Source of the DNA: Bryobacterales bacterium
GTDB taxonomy: Bacteria; Acidobacteriota; Terriglobia; Bryobacterales; UBA6623
Length of the DNA stretch: 64,000 bases
Direction of reading: 5' to 3'
Assembly (NCBI GenBank): GCA_028819255.1
Contig: JAPPMB010000064.1
Coordinates: forward strand, 62,001-126,000
The position numbers were made by a program, and so were the translations under genes. The notes beneath the pieces were generated by a model, which saw only the letters and a program-made list of their open reading frames with translations, searched no databases and was not told the origin of the DNA. Positions within the stretch are counted from its first letter, which is position 1; every line of letters starts with the position of its first letter. Below, piece by piece: positions 42,962 through 51,997 of the stretch.

Positions 42962-44434
42962 CTAGACGTCTAGCAACGCGTCCATGTCGGGGGCAAGTTC
43001 TCGTTTCGGAGTCAGCAGCGAGACCCAGACGAACACGGATGTGGACGCCAGCAGGGCCACCGCTCCTACGGCCAGCCCGGGCGGCAGCAGCTGATGGCCG
43101 TGGCGGGCCGCAACTTCAAGAACGAAGTTCAGCGCGATGCTCGTCGCGATCGAAGCCACGCAGGCCGTTCCGGTCGCCCTCTTCCAATTCATGCCGATGC
43201 AGATGCTGGGCACGATCGCCGCAGCAAACGTGCCCCATCCAAACGTGCCTAGGAGAGCGATCAGATTCTCCATGTAAAGGGCAAACAGGGCGGAGAGCAG
43301 CAGGAGTGAGCCCGTCGCGATACGGGACCACATCAGCTCGTGCTCAAGCGGTTTTCCCCGCAGTGCCAGCGGAATGTCGCGCACAACTGCCGCCGCCCCG
43401 AGATTCAGGAAGGAGTCGGCTGTGGACATGATCGCCGCCAGCAGACCCGCGAACACAATTCCGGCCAGGAGCTCGGGCGTGTAGTGCAGAAGGAAGGTCG
43501 GCGCGGCGAGGTCCGGATTCTCAAGTGCGGGGTGGTCGCCGCGAGCCACCAGCGTCCGCATCGCCAGACCGATCCCCATCCAGAGCATTGCCAGCACCAG
43601 GTAGCTCAGTCCCGTGGCCAAAGCGCTCCACTTGAGCTGTCGGATGTCCTTCAGCATCATCAGCTTCGTGATCGCGTGCGGCTGGCCCGCCGCCCCGATC
43701 CCGAAGAGCAGCATCCAGCTCATGGCCGCCAGATCCCCGCGGGTTCCCCACGGCCCGATGTAGTCGGGATCCATGGCCCACAGCGTCTCGGTGATCGCCG
43801 ACATCCCGCCGCCGACCTTCAGGCACTGGGCGAGCACCGCGACGGCGGCGCCGAGCATCAGCAGCCCTTGGAACAGATCCGTGTACACCCCTGCGACAAT
43901 TCCGCCCGCGATGGCGTAGAAGGCCAGTACGCCGAGGCCGACCGCGAGGGCGGCGAGGAGGTCGATTCCGAGCACAGCCTGCAGAACCGTTCCGATCGCC
44001 AGCACCTGCGTGCCAAGGTACCCGAGCACGCCCAGAACGATTGCGACGCTCATCGCGATGGCGGGCCCACTCCCGCCGTAGCGGGCGGCGACCGCTTCCG
44101 GCAGAGTCAGGATTGGTCGGACCTCGACGAGGAGCCGCAGGCGCTTGCCGGTCAGCATGAAGGCGACCGGGAGGCTGAAGGACGCCACGAAGACCATCCA
44201 GAGCGAGCTCGTGCCGGACTCGTACACCAGGCCCGGGCCTCCCACGAACCCGAATCCGCTCATGACGCTCGAGATCGTTGCCATGACGACCACCAGCGGG
44301 CCGAGCGACTTTCCGGCAAGGAAGAAATCGACTGTCGAGGACGTCCGCCGCATCGCCCAGAAGCCCACGACGGCGCAGCTGGCTAGGTACACGACGACGC
44401 AGGCAAGGATCAGTTGGGAATCGGCGGTGGGCAT
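42962..44434 (-). CDS. Sodium:solute symporter (SSS family)
   Basis: The 490-residue protein has about 13 transmembrane helices and SSS hallmarks: STVDFFLAGKSLGPLVVVMATISSVMSGFGFVGGPG near the N-terminus, YAIAGGIVAGVYTDLFQGLLM in the middle, and FAGLLAAIMSTADSFLNLGAAAVV with the sodium-site Ser/Asp. It imports a solute with sodium at the inner membrane. It is the last gene of a three-gene run with a small membrane protein and a sulfatase, so a desulfated sugar or organic acid is a reasonable guess for the solute; this is inference. Confidence 0.9.
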   Translation of the reverse strand: MPTADSQLILACVVVYLASCAVVGFWAMRRTSSTVDFFLAGKSLGPLVVVMATISSVMSGFGFVGGPGLVYESGTSSLWMVFVASFSLPVAFMLTGKRLRLLVEVRPILTLPEAVAARYGGSGPAIAMSVAIVLGVLGYLGTQVLAIGTVLQAVLGIDLLAALAVGLGVLAFYAIAGGIVAGVYTDLFQGLLMLGAAVAVLAQCLKVGGGMSAITETLWAMDPDYIGPWGTRGDLAAMSWMLLFGIGAAGQPHAITKLMMLKDIRQLKWSALATGLSYLVLAMLWMGIGLAMRTLVARGDHPALENPDLAAPTFLLHYTPELLAGIVFAGLLAAIMSTADSFLNLGAAAVVRDIPLALRGKPLEHELMWSRIATGSLLLLSALFALYMENLIALLGTFGWGTFAAAIVPSICIGMNWKRATGTACVASIATSIALNFVLEVAARHGHQLLPPGLAVGAVALLASTSVFVWVSLLTPKRELAPDMDALLDV

Positions 44435-44447
44435 GAGGATGCGGACG

Positions 44448-44861
44448 CTACTGGGTTCCGAACCGGCGAAGGAATTCGCGCTGCCTGTCCTGTGGCAGGA
44501 TGAGCCGATCGAAAGCGAGACCGTACAGCACGCCTAGGAAGATTCCTAAGGGCGTCGTGCCGTAGATCAGCATTGCCGTGCCCACCGGGAATCCGCCGAC
44601 AACGACCAGGGGTCCGGCTGGGTCGTGCAGGCGGAAGCCTAGCGCCAGCAGCGCGCAGAACACCGCCCCCCATGCGGCCACTGCGGCCAGCACGATCCCC
44701 GACGGCCGGCCCGGCGCCCGCAGCGCAATGGCCGACAGCAGCACAATCAGAGCGACGGCCGACATGCCCAGGAGGGCGGCGCGGCCCGACATGCCCGCGC
44801 CGAGCCCGAGAACGCTGACGACGGCGCAGAGACTCGCCAGAGGCGCGTTATTCAGCGCCAA
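44448..44861 (-). CDS. Small membrane protein, possible symporter accessory subunit
   Basis: The 137-residue protein has four hydrophobic helices (about 10-28, 30-47, 55-76, 82-115) and a charged C-terminal tail (LILPQDRQREFLRRFGTQ). It lies 13 nt before the SSS symporter and overlaps the upstream sulfatase by 10 nt. I do not recognise a named family. Small membrane partners encoded beside SSS-type transporters are known in other bacteria, so an accessory role is plausible. Confidence 0.68.
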   Translation of the reverse strand: MALNNAPLASLCAVVSVLGLGAGMSGRAALLGMSAVALIVLLSAIALRAPGRPSGIVLAAVAAWGAVFCALLALGFRLHDPAGPLVVVGGFPVGTAMLIYGTTPLGIFLGVLYGLAFDRLILPQDRQREFLRRFGTQ

Positions 44862-46294
44862 GGCGCCTCTTGCTCCGCCAATGCCGCATACGCGTCAGTG
44901 TAGGCGCCGGCCATGCGCTCCTCCCAGTCGGCCGCGATGGCAGGATCCTCCGGCACCTCTCCCATGTCGCCCGTGTGCTGGATCCAGAGATCGAGCGCCG
45001 AGGCCATCTTGGTCAGGGTTTCCTGGTGCTCCGGCGAATTCGCGAGATTGTTCAGTTCATTCGGATCCTCGACAGTGTCGTAGAGCTCCTCCTCGGGCCG
45101 GCTCTTGGCGAGAAACGGGTAGGTCTCCGCAGTGATCTCCCCGGCCTTCTCGAGCCGCTGCATCTGCCGCCAGATCGGGTAGGAAACCTCCTTGTACCGG
45201 TTCAGCTGCATGTACGGCCGGTCCGGATGGTAGTTCCGGATGTACTTGAACCTCTTGTCGCGGACCGCGCGGATGCGGTCGACGGTCTCGTCGCAGCGGT
45301 CCCTGGCTGCGAACACGTATTCCCGGTCGGGCATCTTCTGCTCTCCCAGGAAGACTTGACCCTCCATGTTCTGCGGCACTTCGATCCCGGCGATCGCCAG
45401 CGACGTGGCGGACAGGTCGATCGCGCTGACCAGCTCGTCGCGCACGCTGCCCGGCTCGAGGCGGCCGGGCCAGCGAACAACGAGCGGCACCCGTATGCCG
45501 CCGTCATACAGGAACTGCTTGTCCCTCGGCATCGGGCGGCCGTGGTCGCCGAAGAAGGCCACCACGGTGTGGTCGGCAAGCCCGTCTTCCTCGAGCCGGT
45601 CAAGAACCAGCCCGACCTTCTCGTCCAGGAGACGTACTGCGTCCAGATAGCCGGCCCAGTCGACGCGCGAAATCTCGTCCTGCGGATAGTACTCCGGCGG
45701 CGTCACTCCGGTCGGATCCGTGGGTTCGAGCTTGCCCCTGGTGAACCCCCAGACGTCGGGGGGACGGCCGCGGTGCGGCTCGAAGATGTTGACCTGCGCG
45801 TAGAACGGCTGCCCCGGCTCCCGGTCCCGCCAGTTCGATCCGTCGAACGGCCGGGCATGCGCGAAATTGAAGTCCGTCTTGTTGCGCCCGCCGAGCCCGC
45901 TGTCGTTGTCGTTGACGGTGTAGTAGCCGGCGTCGCGGAAGTGGTCGGTGATCAGCCTCGTCTCGGGCCGCAGTGCGTACCCGTCGCCGCGGTGGCTCCG
46001 GTGCGCGTGGGCTCCGATGCTCGTCTGGTACATACCGGTGATCAGGGCGGACCTGGAGGCCGAGCAGACCGGACCGGTCACGTACGCATTCGTAAAGAGC
46101 GCGCCCTCGGCGGCGAGGCGGTCGATGTTGGGCGTGCTGACGTCCTCGCTGCCGTAGCAGGACAGGTCCGGAGACAGGTCGTCCGCGATGATCCAGACAA
46201 TGTTCCACGGCCGGATGCCGCCGCAGCCGTGGATCCCTGCGACCGCGCCGCTTGCGGCGATGCCGCCCAGAAACTCCCTCCGGGTAGTCGTCAT
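44852..46294 (-). CDS. Tat-exported sulfatase (N-sulfoglucosamine sulfohydrolase-like)
   Basis: The 480-residue protein has a Tat leader with a Cys near its end (TTTRREFLGGIAASGAVAGIHGCGG), so it could be a lipoprotein. Metal residues D38/D39 (IIADDLSPD) precede the signature C77-S-A-S-R81, where Cys is the formylglycine site. The block TGMYQTSIGAHAHRS and FFGDHGRPMPRDKQFLYDGG resemble heparan N-sulfatase (SGSH) type enzymes. It would cleave sulfate from sugars in the periplasm. A strong GGAGGGAG site precedes the ATG. It heads the operon with the small membrane protein and the sodium symporter. Confidence 0.9.
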   Translation of the reverse strand: MTTTRREFLGGIAASGAVAGIHGCGGIRPWNIVWIIADDLSPDLSCYGSEDVSTPNIDRLAAEGALFTNAYVTGPVCSASRSALITGMYQTSIGAHAHRSHRGDGYALRPETRLITDHFRDAGYYTVNDNDSGLGGRNKTDFNFAHARPFDGSNWRDREPGQPFYAQVNIFEPHRGRPPDVWGFTRGKLEPTDPTGVTPPEYYPQDEISRVDWAGYLDAVRLLDEKVGLVLDRLEEDGLADHTVVAFFGDHGRPMPRDKQFLYDGGIRVPLVVRWPGRLEPGSVRDELVSAIDLSATSLAIAGIEVPQNMEGQVFLGEQKMPDREYVFAARDRCDETVDRIRAVRDKRFKYIRNYHPDRPYMQLNRYKEVSYPIWRQMQRLEKAGEITAETYPFLAKSRPEEELYDTVEDPNELNNLANSPEHQETLTKMASALDLWIQHTGDMGEVPEDPAIAADWEERMAGAYTDAYAALAEQEAPWR

Positions 46295-46375
46295 TACTCC
46301 CTCCGAGCCGTTCGGGGGCGATCTGGGCCGGTACTGCGAGGTTGGCGACTCGGTGTTCGGGCTCGGTACCGCCCC

Positions 46376-47785
46376 TCAGGGGTTCTGGATATTGTACAGG
46401 AAGGTGAATTGCAGCCGGATGTCCTTGCCGAGATACTCGCCCGGCAAGGGCGGAAACGGGTTGGAGGCGCTGATCCCCGCAACCGCCGCCCTGTCCAGCG
46501 GAGCCGTGCCGGAACTTCTCGCGATCACCAGCTTGGGAACGCTTCCGTCGCGCGAAACCGAGAACTGGATCAGGGTCCTCCCGCGGCTCATCCCGAGGCG
46601 GGCGCTCTCGGGGATCACGGCAAGCCAGTTGCGCCGCACCGCGGCCAGCACCTGGGTCAGGTACGGACGGAAGTCGACTCCCCGAGGGTCGCTCAGGAGC
46701 TCGACCAGGCTTCCGGAATCCGATGGTCCCGGCGGCAGGATGCCGGACGTGGGGATCCCGCCGACCCCGACCCCGACCGCCTGGCGGGAACCGCCTCCGC
46801 GCATCATCTGCTGGATCGCCCCCTCGATCACCTGGTCGGGCCGGGCCGTGAGCTCGAGCGTGCCGAGCTGCGCCCGGCCCTGCTGGCTGGGCATCGAGGC
46901 CTTCGGATTCTCAATCTGCAGCACGGCCCGCTTGCGGGACGGCGCCCTGGGCATCGGGAGCAGCCGCGGGTCACGGGATCTGGCGAGTTCCGTCCCGCGG
47001 CGGAATTGCGCAGGGACGGGGCTCTTGGCGACCGGCGCCTCCGCCTCCTCTTCGGGTTCCTCGGATGCCTCGGGCTCGTCCAGCGCAGCCAGCTCCTCGG
47101 ACGGTTCCGGCTCCTCGGGCTCAACAGGCTGCGGCACCTCCGCAGTCTCCTCCGGTTCGGGTTCCGGTTCAGGTTCCGGGAGCGGCTCGGGACCGGGAGC
47201 GGGCTCGACCGGGGGTCGCGGGAGCCCGCGGAAGCCCCCCTCGCCTTCTCCCGGGATCTTGGATTCCCCGTGGAGAGGCGGCAGGTCGTCCAGGGGCGGC
47301 GTGACGAGCGTGATCCGCATCGCGTCCCAGTCGGCCGGCTTGGACATGTCGAGCTCCATCACCGTCGGGGTCAGCATCAATCCGAACAGCACTGCGTGGA
47401 GCAGTAGGGCAGCGGCCCGCGCCTGCCAGGCCCAGGAATGGAAGCGACTCTTCTTCCACTGGACCTCCAGTGCCAGCGGCGTCAGAAGGTCTGGAGGCCA
47501 TGTGCCGGTCCCGGGCGATTCCCGATAGCGCCGAACCGGGTCGATCCGCGCCGGGTCAAACTGCGGCCCCGGCCCGGGCCCCGGAGGAAGTGACAGGCCC
47601 TCGGGCTGGCGGGAGCGCTGCCAGGCGAGTCTCTCCGGGAAGTCCCGGACCTGGATCCAGAGCGGCCGCTTGCTGGGTGGAAGCTCGACCAGGCGGGCTC
47701 TGGCTAGACGTCGGCCCAGACTGCGGCCGTAATCCTCAATCAGAACAAGGAGTTCCTCGTGGTCCGGGTTAGCCAATTCGCCCAC
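46376..47785 (-). CDS. TonB/TolA-like energy transducer
   Basis: The 469-residue protein has a cytoplasmic N-terminal part of about 120 residues and one membrane helix (about 120-142, WQARAAALLLHAVLFGLMLTP). A strongly acidic Pro/Glu linker follows (PEPEPEPEPEETAEVPQPVEPEEPEPSEE), then a C-terminal TonB/TolA-type domain ending LVIARSSGTAPLDRAAVAGISASNPFPPLPGEYLGKDIRLQFTFLYN. The PFPPLP...F end favours the TolA/TonB C-terminal fold. It would pass inner-membrane energy to the outer membrane. Its start overlaps the end of the Gfo/Idh gene by 17 nt. It is unrelated in linker and N-terminus to the TonB-like protein at 1679-2962. Confidence 0.8.
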   Translation of the reverse strand: MGELANPDHEELLVLIEDYGRSLGRRLARARLVELPPSKRPLWIQVRDFPERLAWQRSRQPEGLSLPPGPGPGPQFDPARIDPVRRYRESPGTGTWPPDLLTPLALEVQWKKSRFHSWAWQARAAALLLHAVLFGLMLTPTVMELDMSKPADWDAMRITLVTPPLDDLPPLHGESKIPGEGEGGFRGLPRPPVEPAPGPEPLPEPEPEPEPEETAEVPQPVEPEEPEPSEELAALDEPEASEEPEEEAEAPVAKSPVPAQFRRGTELARSRDPRLLPMPRAPSRKRAVLQIENPKASMPSQQGRAQLGTLELTARPDQVIEGAIQQMMRGGGSRQAVGVGVGGIPTSGILPPGPSDSGSLVELLSDPRGVDFRPYLTQVLAAVRRNWLAVIPESARLGMSRGRTLIQFSVSRDGSVPKLVIARSSGTAPLDRAAVAGISASNPFPPLPGEYLGKDIRLQFTFLYNIQNP

Positions 47786-48743
47786 TGGCAGCCAAGGTCT
47801 TTGCGACCAGCCTCGAGTGCTCGCCGATCGCCTTCCCTATTCTAAGTGCGAGCCCCAGCGCCTCCCGCGCGTCCCGTCCGCTGACACGGGGCTGCGACCG
47901 GTCGCGGACAGAGGCGAGAAAGGAGCTCAGCTGCCGTTGCAGCGGCTCCCCCCGGCCCGCAGGCAGAGTCCGGAAACGGGGCCGGTTCCTGTCGTCCAGC
48001 GTGATCCGCACGCCTGTGCGCCTGACGTAGTCAAGGGAGACGTACTCGCGCGGCTGGAAGAACCGCAGCTTGCGGATCTTTTCGGTCGAAACCCGGCTGG
48101 CGGTCAGGTTCGCCACGCAGCCGTTCTCGAACTGAATGCGGGCGCTTGCGATGTCAGCTTGTCCGGAGACGACCGAGAGACCGCTGGCGTCGACCTTGTC
48201 GACGTCCGAGTCCACCATGGACCGAACGATGTCGAGATCGTGGATCATCAGGTCCAGCACCACGTCGATGTCGAGGCTGCGCGGGCTGAACGGGCTCATC
48301 CGGTGCACCTCGAAGAAGAGCGGCAGCGTCGCCGCTTCGGCGGCTGCCTCGACGATGGGATTGAAGCGCTCCAGGTGTCCGACCTGTAGTATGCGTCCGC
48401 CATTCTCGGCCGCCGCGATGAGCTGGTCGGCGGAGTCGAGATCGGGCGCGATGGGCTTCTCCACCAGCAGGTCCACGCCGCGGTTCAGGAGCGGGTCTCC
48501 GACCGGCGCGTGGCAAACCGTCGGGACCGCGAGGCTGGCGGCGCAGACCGAATCGGGCAGTGCTTCGGCAGCGGGGTACGCTTCGCAGCCGTGCCGGGCG
48601 GCGATCTCGCGGGCCCGGTCCAGGTCGCTGTCGACGACCCCGACCAGGTCCGCTTCCGGCAGGGAGGCGTAGACGCGGGCGTGGTGCTGGCCGAATCTTC
48701 CGGCCCCGACCACAGCGACCGGGACGGGCTCGATGCGACTCAC
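47769..48743 (-). CDS. Cytoplasmic Gfo/Idh/MocA oxidoreductase, GnnA-like
   Basis: The 324-residue protein has no export signal. VAVVGAGRFGQHHARVYASLP is the Rossmann motif, LLVEKPIAP the EKP motif, and VGHLERFNPIV and FEVHRMSPFSPRSLDIDVVLDLMIHDLDIV the substrate side. These features resemble the short cytoplasmic group that includes GnnA, which oxidises UDP-GlcNAc at C3 for amide-linked lipid A; members often sit with lpx genes. No lpx gene or GnnT aminotransferase is adjacent, so that function is tentative. It overlaps the TonB/TolA-like gene by 17 nt. Confidence 0.82.
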   Translation of the reverse strand: MSRIEPVPVAVVGAGRFGQHHARVYASLPEADLVGVVDSDLDRAREIAARHGCEAYPAAEALPDSVCAASLAVPTVCHAPVGDPLLNRGVDLLVEKPIAPDLDSADQLIAAAENGGRILQVGHLERFNPIVEAAAEAATLPLFFEVHRMSPFSPRSLDIDVVLDLMIHDLDIVRSMVDSDVDKVDASGLSVVSGQADIASARIQFENGCVANLTASRVSTEKIRKLRFFQPREYVSLDYVRRTGVRITLDDRNRPRFRTLPAGRGEPLQRQLSSFLASVRDRSQPRVSGRDAREALGLALRIGKAIGEHSRLVAKTLAASGRIG

Positions 48744-48779
48744 TCTCGTCGGTAGGAGCCGACGACCCTGCGACCGCGG

Positions 48780-50231
48780 TCAGCGCAGGTCGTACGCCAC
48801 CATCTCCGTCTGGTTCCGAACCAGGAGCACGCCGTCCGCGATTGCGGGAACGTTCCAGGTCTTGCCGGGAATGGACTCGAAGCGGACGAGCTCGCGGTAC
48901 TCGTCCGGCGTGGCCTCGACGAGGGCGAGGTCCCCGTCCTCGCTGATCACGATGAGATGCCCGGACGCATAGAGTAGCTGGCCGTAGCGATAGCGCCCCC
49001 GCTTCCAGTGGCGCTCCCCGCTTCGCACGTCGACCGCCGCCAGAATGCCCTCGTCGAGTCCGTACACGACTCCGTCCACCAGCACCGAAGGGTTGAACTT
49101 GTTCTTCATGTTGCGGTTGAACCAGACCTCCTCAACCGAGAAGCGGTCACCGACCGCCGAGATCTGCAGGAGCGTCGCGCCATGGCCGTAGCCGGAGGAA
49201 ACGAAGACGTGGTTGTCGTCGACAACCAGCGGCTGGGCGCAATTGGCGTCGTAGCTGGTCTTCCAGGGTCGGCTCCAAAGCTCGGAACCGTCCTCCAGCG
49301 AGGCGCCCACGATCCGCGTGCCGGTCACGAGAAGCAGCTGCCTGCGCCCAGCCAGCGTCGCGACCTGCGGGGACACGTAGCCGGCCTTGTCGTCGAGTGC
49401 CGACCAGAGGATCTCGCCAGTGAGCTCGTCATACGCGAACAGTGACCTGCCGTTGCCTCCGCCGGCGATGACCACCACCATGCCGTCCACCAGGAGCGGC
49501 GCTCCGGCCATGCCCCAAGTCAGGTTCGACGCTGCGGCGTCCCGCAGGATGTTGCGCTTCCAGACAGGCGAGCCGTCGCTTGCCGAGAGGCAGGCGAGGT
49601 CGCCGTTCGCGCCGAGGGCGTAGACCCGGCCGTCGGACCATGTCGGTGTCGCCCTGGGGCCGTCCCCGCCCATGGACTCGCTGAACCGGGAGGTCCAGGC
49701 ATGTTCCCACACCTGCCTGCCGTCCTCCAGCGCGTACGCCGCCACCACCTCGCGGTTGCGGCGCTGTTCGATCGTGTACACCAGCGAGTCGGCGACCACC
49801 ATCGAGGCGTAGCCTCCGCCGACCTGCTGGCGCCACAGTTCCGGCGGCCCTTCGGGAGGCCAGTCGAGTCTCACGGGCGCCTGGTCGTAAATGCCGTTCC
49901 TGAGTGGGCCGCGGTAGTCGGTCCAGTAGTTCGCTCCGCCATTGCCGGCAGATGCAGGCGCCGCGGCCGGCCTCGCCATCGGATGGGAGGAAGCGGCAAG
50001 ATCCCCCCTTTCAGGGTGAGCCAGGGAAAACGCTTCGCGCGCACGGTCCTCCTCGAGTTCGCGGAACCGCGACTCGTTGTCGACGTATTCCACGACGGGA
50101 AACTTCCCGGATCCGGCGAGGCCCACGCTGGCGCCGGTCCAGTACAGGTACAGGGCGCCCGCGCCCGCAACGGCCACCAGCGCGCACGCTACCTGCACTA
50201 CTGTCCGCCACGCCCGGTTCACAAGTGCCAT
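48780..50231 (-). CDS. PQQ-type beta-propeller protein, membrane-anchored
   Basis: The 483-residue protein has an N-terminal signal or anchor helix (about 8-30) and then repeated propeller blades of the PQQ-like type (GDLACLSASDGSPVWKRN, LFAYDELTGEILWSALDD, ILAAVDVRSGERHWKRG). Such blades occur in PQQ dehydrogenases and in BamB-like scaffolds. It lacks evident PQQ-binding or catalytic residues, so a structural or binding role is as likely as an enzymatic one. It lies 36 nt upstream of the GnnA-like gene. An AAGGAG ribosome site precedes the ATG. Confidence 0.78.
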   Translation of the reverse strand: MALVNRAWRTVVQVACALVAVAGAGALYLYWTGASVGLAGSGKFPVVEYVDNESRFRELEEDRAREAFSLAHPERGDLAASSHPMARPAAAPASAGNGGANYWTDYRGPLRNGIYDQAPVRLDWPPEGPPELWRQQVGGGYASMVVADSLVYTIEQRRNREVVAAYALEDGRQVWEHAWTSRFSESMGGDGPRATPTWSDGRVYALGANGDLACLSASDGSPVWKRNILRDAAASNLTWGMAGAPLLVDGMVVVIAGGGNGRSLFAYDELTGEILWSALDDKAGYVSPQVATLAGRRQLLLVTGTRIVGASLEDGSELWSRPWKTSYDANCAQPLVVDDNHVFVSSGYGHGATLLQISAVGDRFSVEEVWFNRNMKNKFNPSVLVDGVVYGLDEGILAAVDVRSGERHWKRGRYRYGQLLYASGHLIVISEDGDLALVEATPDEYRELVRFESIPGKTWNVPAIADGVLLVRNQTEMVAYDLR

Positions 50232-50284
50232 ACGAAATCTGCTCCTTCGAGGGATGGACGGGAGCCCGACCCTCAGTCCATAGC

Positions 50285-51940
50285 CTAGCGAACGTAGCGC
50301 TGGGCGATCGGGAATCTGCGGCCCATGCCGAACGCCTTCGATGTCACCCGCAGGCCGGGCGCCGCCTGCTGCCGCTTGTACTCGTTTCGGTCGACCTTTC
50401 CGGAGATCCGCCTGACCAAGTCCCGATCCTGCCCCAGTTCGGCGGCGATCTCCGAGACCGACAGGTTTTCCTCCACGTACAAGCGCAGCACCGGGTCCAG
50501 CACCTCATACGGCGGGAGCGAGTCCGAGTCCTTCTGGTCCGGGCGAAGCTCGGCGGACGGCGGCTTCCTTATCACCGACACGGGTATCGCGTCCGGATGC
50601 CTCCGGTTCCCGACCGCGGCCAGTCTGTACGCCAGCGTCTTGGGGACGTCGCTGATCACGGCGAGGCCGCCGCACATGTCGCCATAGATGGTGCAGTAGC
50701 CGACCGCCAGTTCGCTCTTGTTTCCCGTGGTCAGGACCAGCCCGTCGAACTTGTTCGAGAGCGCCATCAGGATGTTGCCGCGGATTCGGGCCTGCAGGTT
50801 CTCCTCGGCGATGTTCGGCTCGGTCCCGACGAAAACGGCGGACAGCTGCTGCTGGAAGGCCCTGAACGCGGGTTCGATCGGGATGGTCTCGAACGCGATT
50901 CCGAGCGCGCTTGCGGTGTGTGCCGCGTCGGTGAGGCTTCCCTCCGACGAATAGGGTCCGGGCATGGCCACGCCCGTGACGTTCTCCGGCCCGAGCGCCT
51001 CTGCCGCGATGACCACCGTCAGCGACGAGTCAATGCCACCGCTCAGGCCGATGATCGCCTTTGCGAAACCGCACTTCCTGACGTAGTCGCGTGTTCCGGT
51101 GACCAGGGCGTCGTACACCGCCTCCACCTCGTTGGCGTCGGGCCCTGTCCAGTCGGGGCCGTGCCGGTCTCCCTCGCCGTCCGTTTCCCAATAGACGAGA
51201 TCCTCCTCGAAGGACCGGGCCCGGGCCCGGACGATCCCGGCCGCGTCGATTGCGAAGCTGGACCCGTCGAAGACGAGCTGGTCGTTGCCCCCGACCTGGT
51301 TGACGAGTGCGGCTGGAACCTGATGCCGCACGGCCGCGGCCTTCAGCATGTCCGCACGAAAGGCCCGCTTGCCCATGTGGTATGGGGATGCCGAGACGTT
51401 GACGAGAAGGTCAATGCCCCGCGAAACCAGCTCCTCCACCGGGTCTCGCGCGTATCTGGACCGCACCCAGAACTGCTTGTCGTTCCAGGCGTCCTCGCAG
51501 ATGGTGATGCCGATCCGCCTCCACCCCACGTTCCAGATGCCCGGCTGCCGGCCGGGAGCAAAGTACCGGGCCTCGTCGAAGACGTCGTAAGTCGGCAGGA
51601 GCACCTTGGTCGATCGGTGCTCGATCCGGCCGTTGCGGATGCCGGCCACGCAGTTGGCCGGCCGTCCAGTGTCCTCGTTCGTCCCGCAGTAGCCGACCGC
51701 AAGCGCCATTTCGAGCCCGGCTGTTGAATCGGCGAGATCCCGCAGGCACTCCTCGTTCGCCTCCAGGTAGCGCGCGGCGTCAACAAGGTCGAGAGGGGGG
51801 TAGCCGCTGATCGCGAGTTCCGGAAAGACGGCCAGATCCGCACCCCCGGCCGCGGCGCGCTCGGCGAAGCGCCGGATCCGGTCGGTGTTCGCTCGCAAGT
51901 CTCCGACCGTCGGATTCAGCTGGGCCAGCGCCAGCTTCAT
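50285..51940 (-). CDS. nadE: Glutamine-dependent NAD+ synthetase
   Basis: The 551-residue two-domain enzyme has an N-terminal nitrilase-type glutaminase with the triad E41 (FPELAISGYPP), K112 (STKVLLPTY) and C148 (ITICEDAW). The C-terminal NAD synthetase domain has the ATP loop LSGGIDSS, and TTGNKSELAVGYCTIYGDMCGG later on. It makes NAD+ from nicotinic acid adenine dinucleotide using glutamine as the ammonia source, in the cytoplasm. All key residues are present. Confidence 0.94.
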   Translation of the reverse strand: MKLALAQLNPTVGDLRANTDRIRRFAERAAAGGADLAVFPELAISGYPPLDLVDAARYLEANEECLRDLADSTAGLEMALAVGYCGTNEDTGRPANCVAGIRNGRIEHRSTKVLLPTYDVFDEARYFAPGRQPGIWNVGWRRIGITICEDAWNDKQFWVRSRYARDPVEELVSRGIDLLVNVSASPYHMGKRAFRADMLKAAAVRHQVPAALVNQVGGNDQLVFDGSSFAIDAAGIVRARARSFEEDLVYWETDGEGDRHGPDWTGPDANEVEAVYDALVTGTRDYVRKCGFAKAIIGLSGGIDSSLTVVIAAEALGPENVTGVAMPGPYSSEGSLTDAAHTASALGIAFETIPIEPAFRAFQQQLSAVFVGTEPNIAEENLQARIRGNILMALSNKFDGLVLTTGNKSELAVGYCTIYGDMCGGLAVISDVPKTLAYRLAAVGNRRHPDAIPVSVIRKPPSAELRPDQKDSDSLPPYEVLDPVLRLYVEENLSVSEIAAELGQDRDLVRRISGKVDRNEYKRQQAAPGLRVTSKAFGMGRRFPIAQRYVR

Positions 51941-51997
51941 CGCATCGGGTCTGCGAGCCCGGGAGGTGAGACGAACACCGGCATCCTGGCCCCGGCG

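Noticed and set aside
44870..47407. 845-residue plus-strand open frame across the sulfatase and TonB/TolA-like genes
   Set aside because: It spans two clearly recognisable minus-strand genes and has shadow composition (Arg/Val/Leu-rich) without domains.
49904..51727. 607-residue plus-strand open frame across nadE
   Set aside because: It is antisense to an intact NAD synthetase with all catalytic motifs and has no ribosome site or family resemblance.
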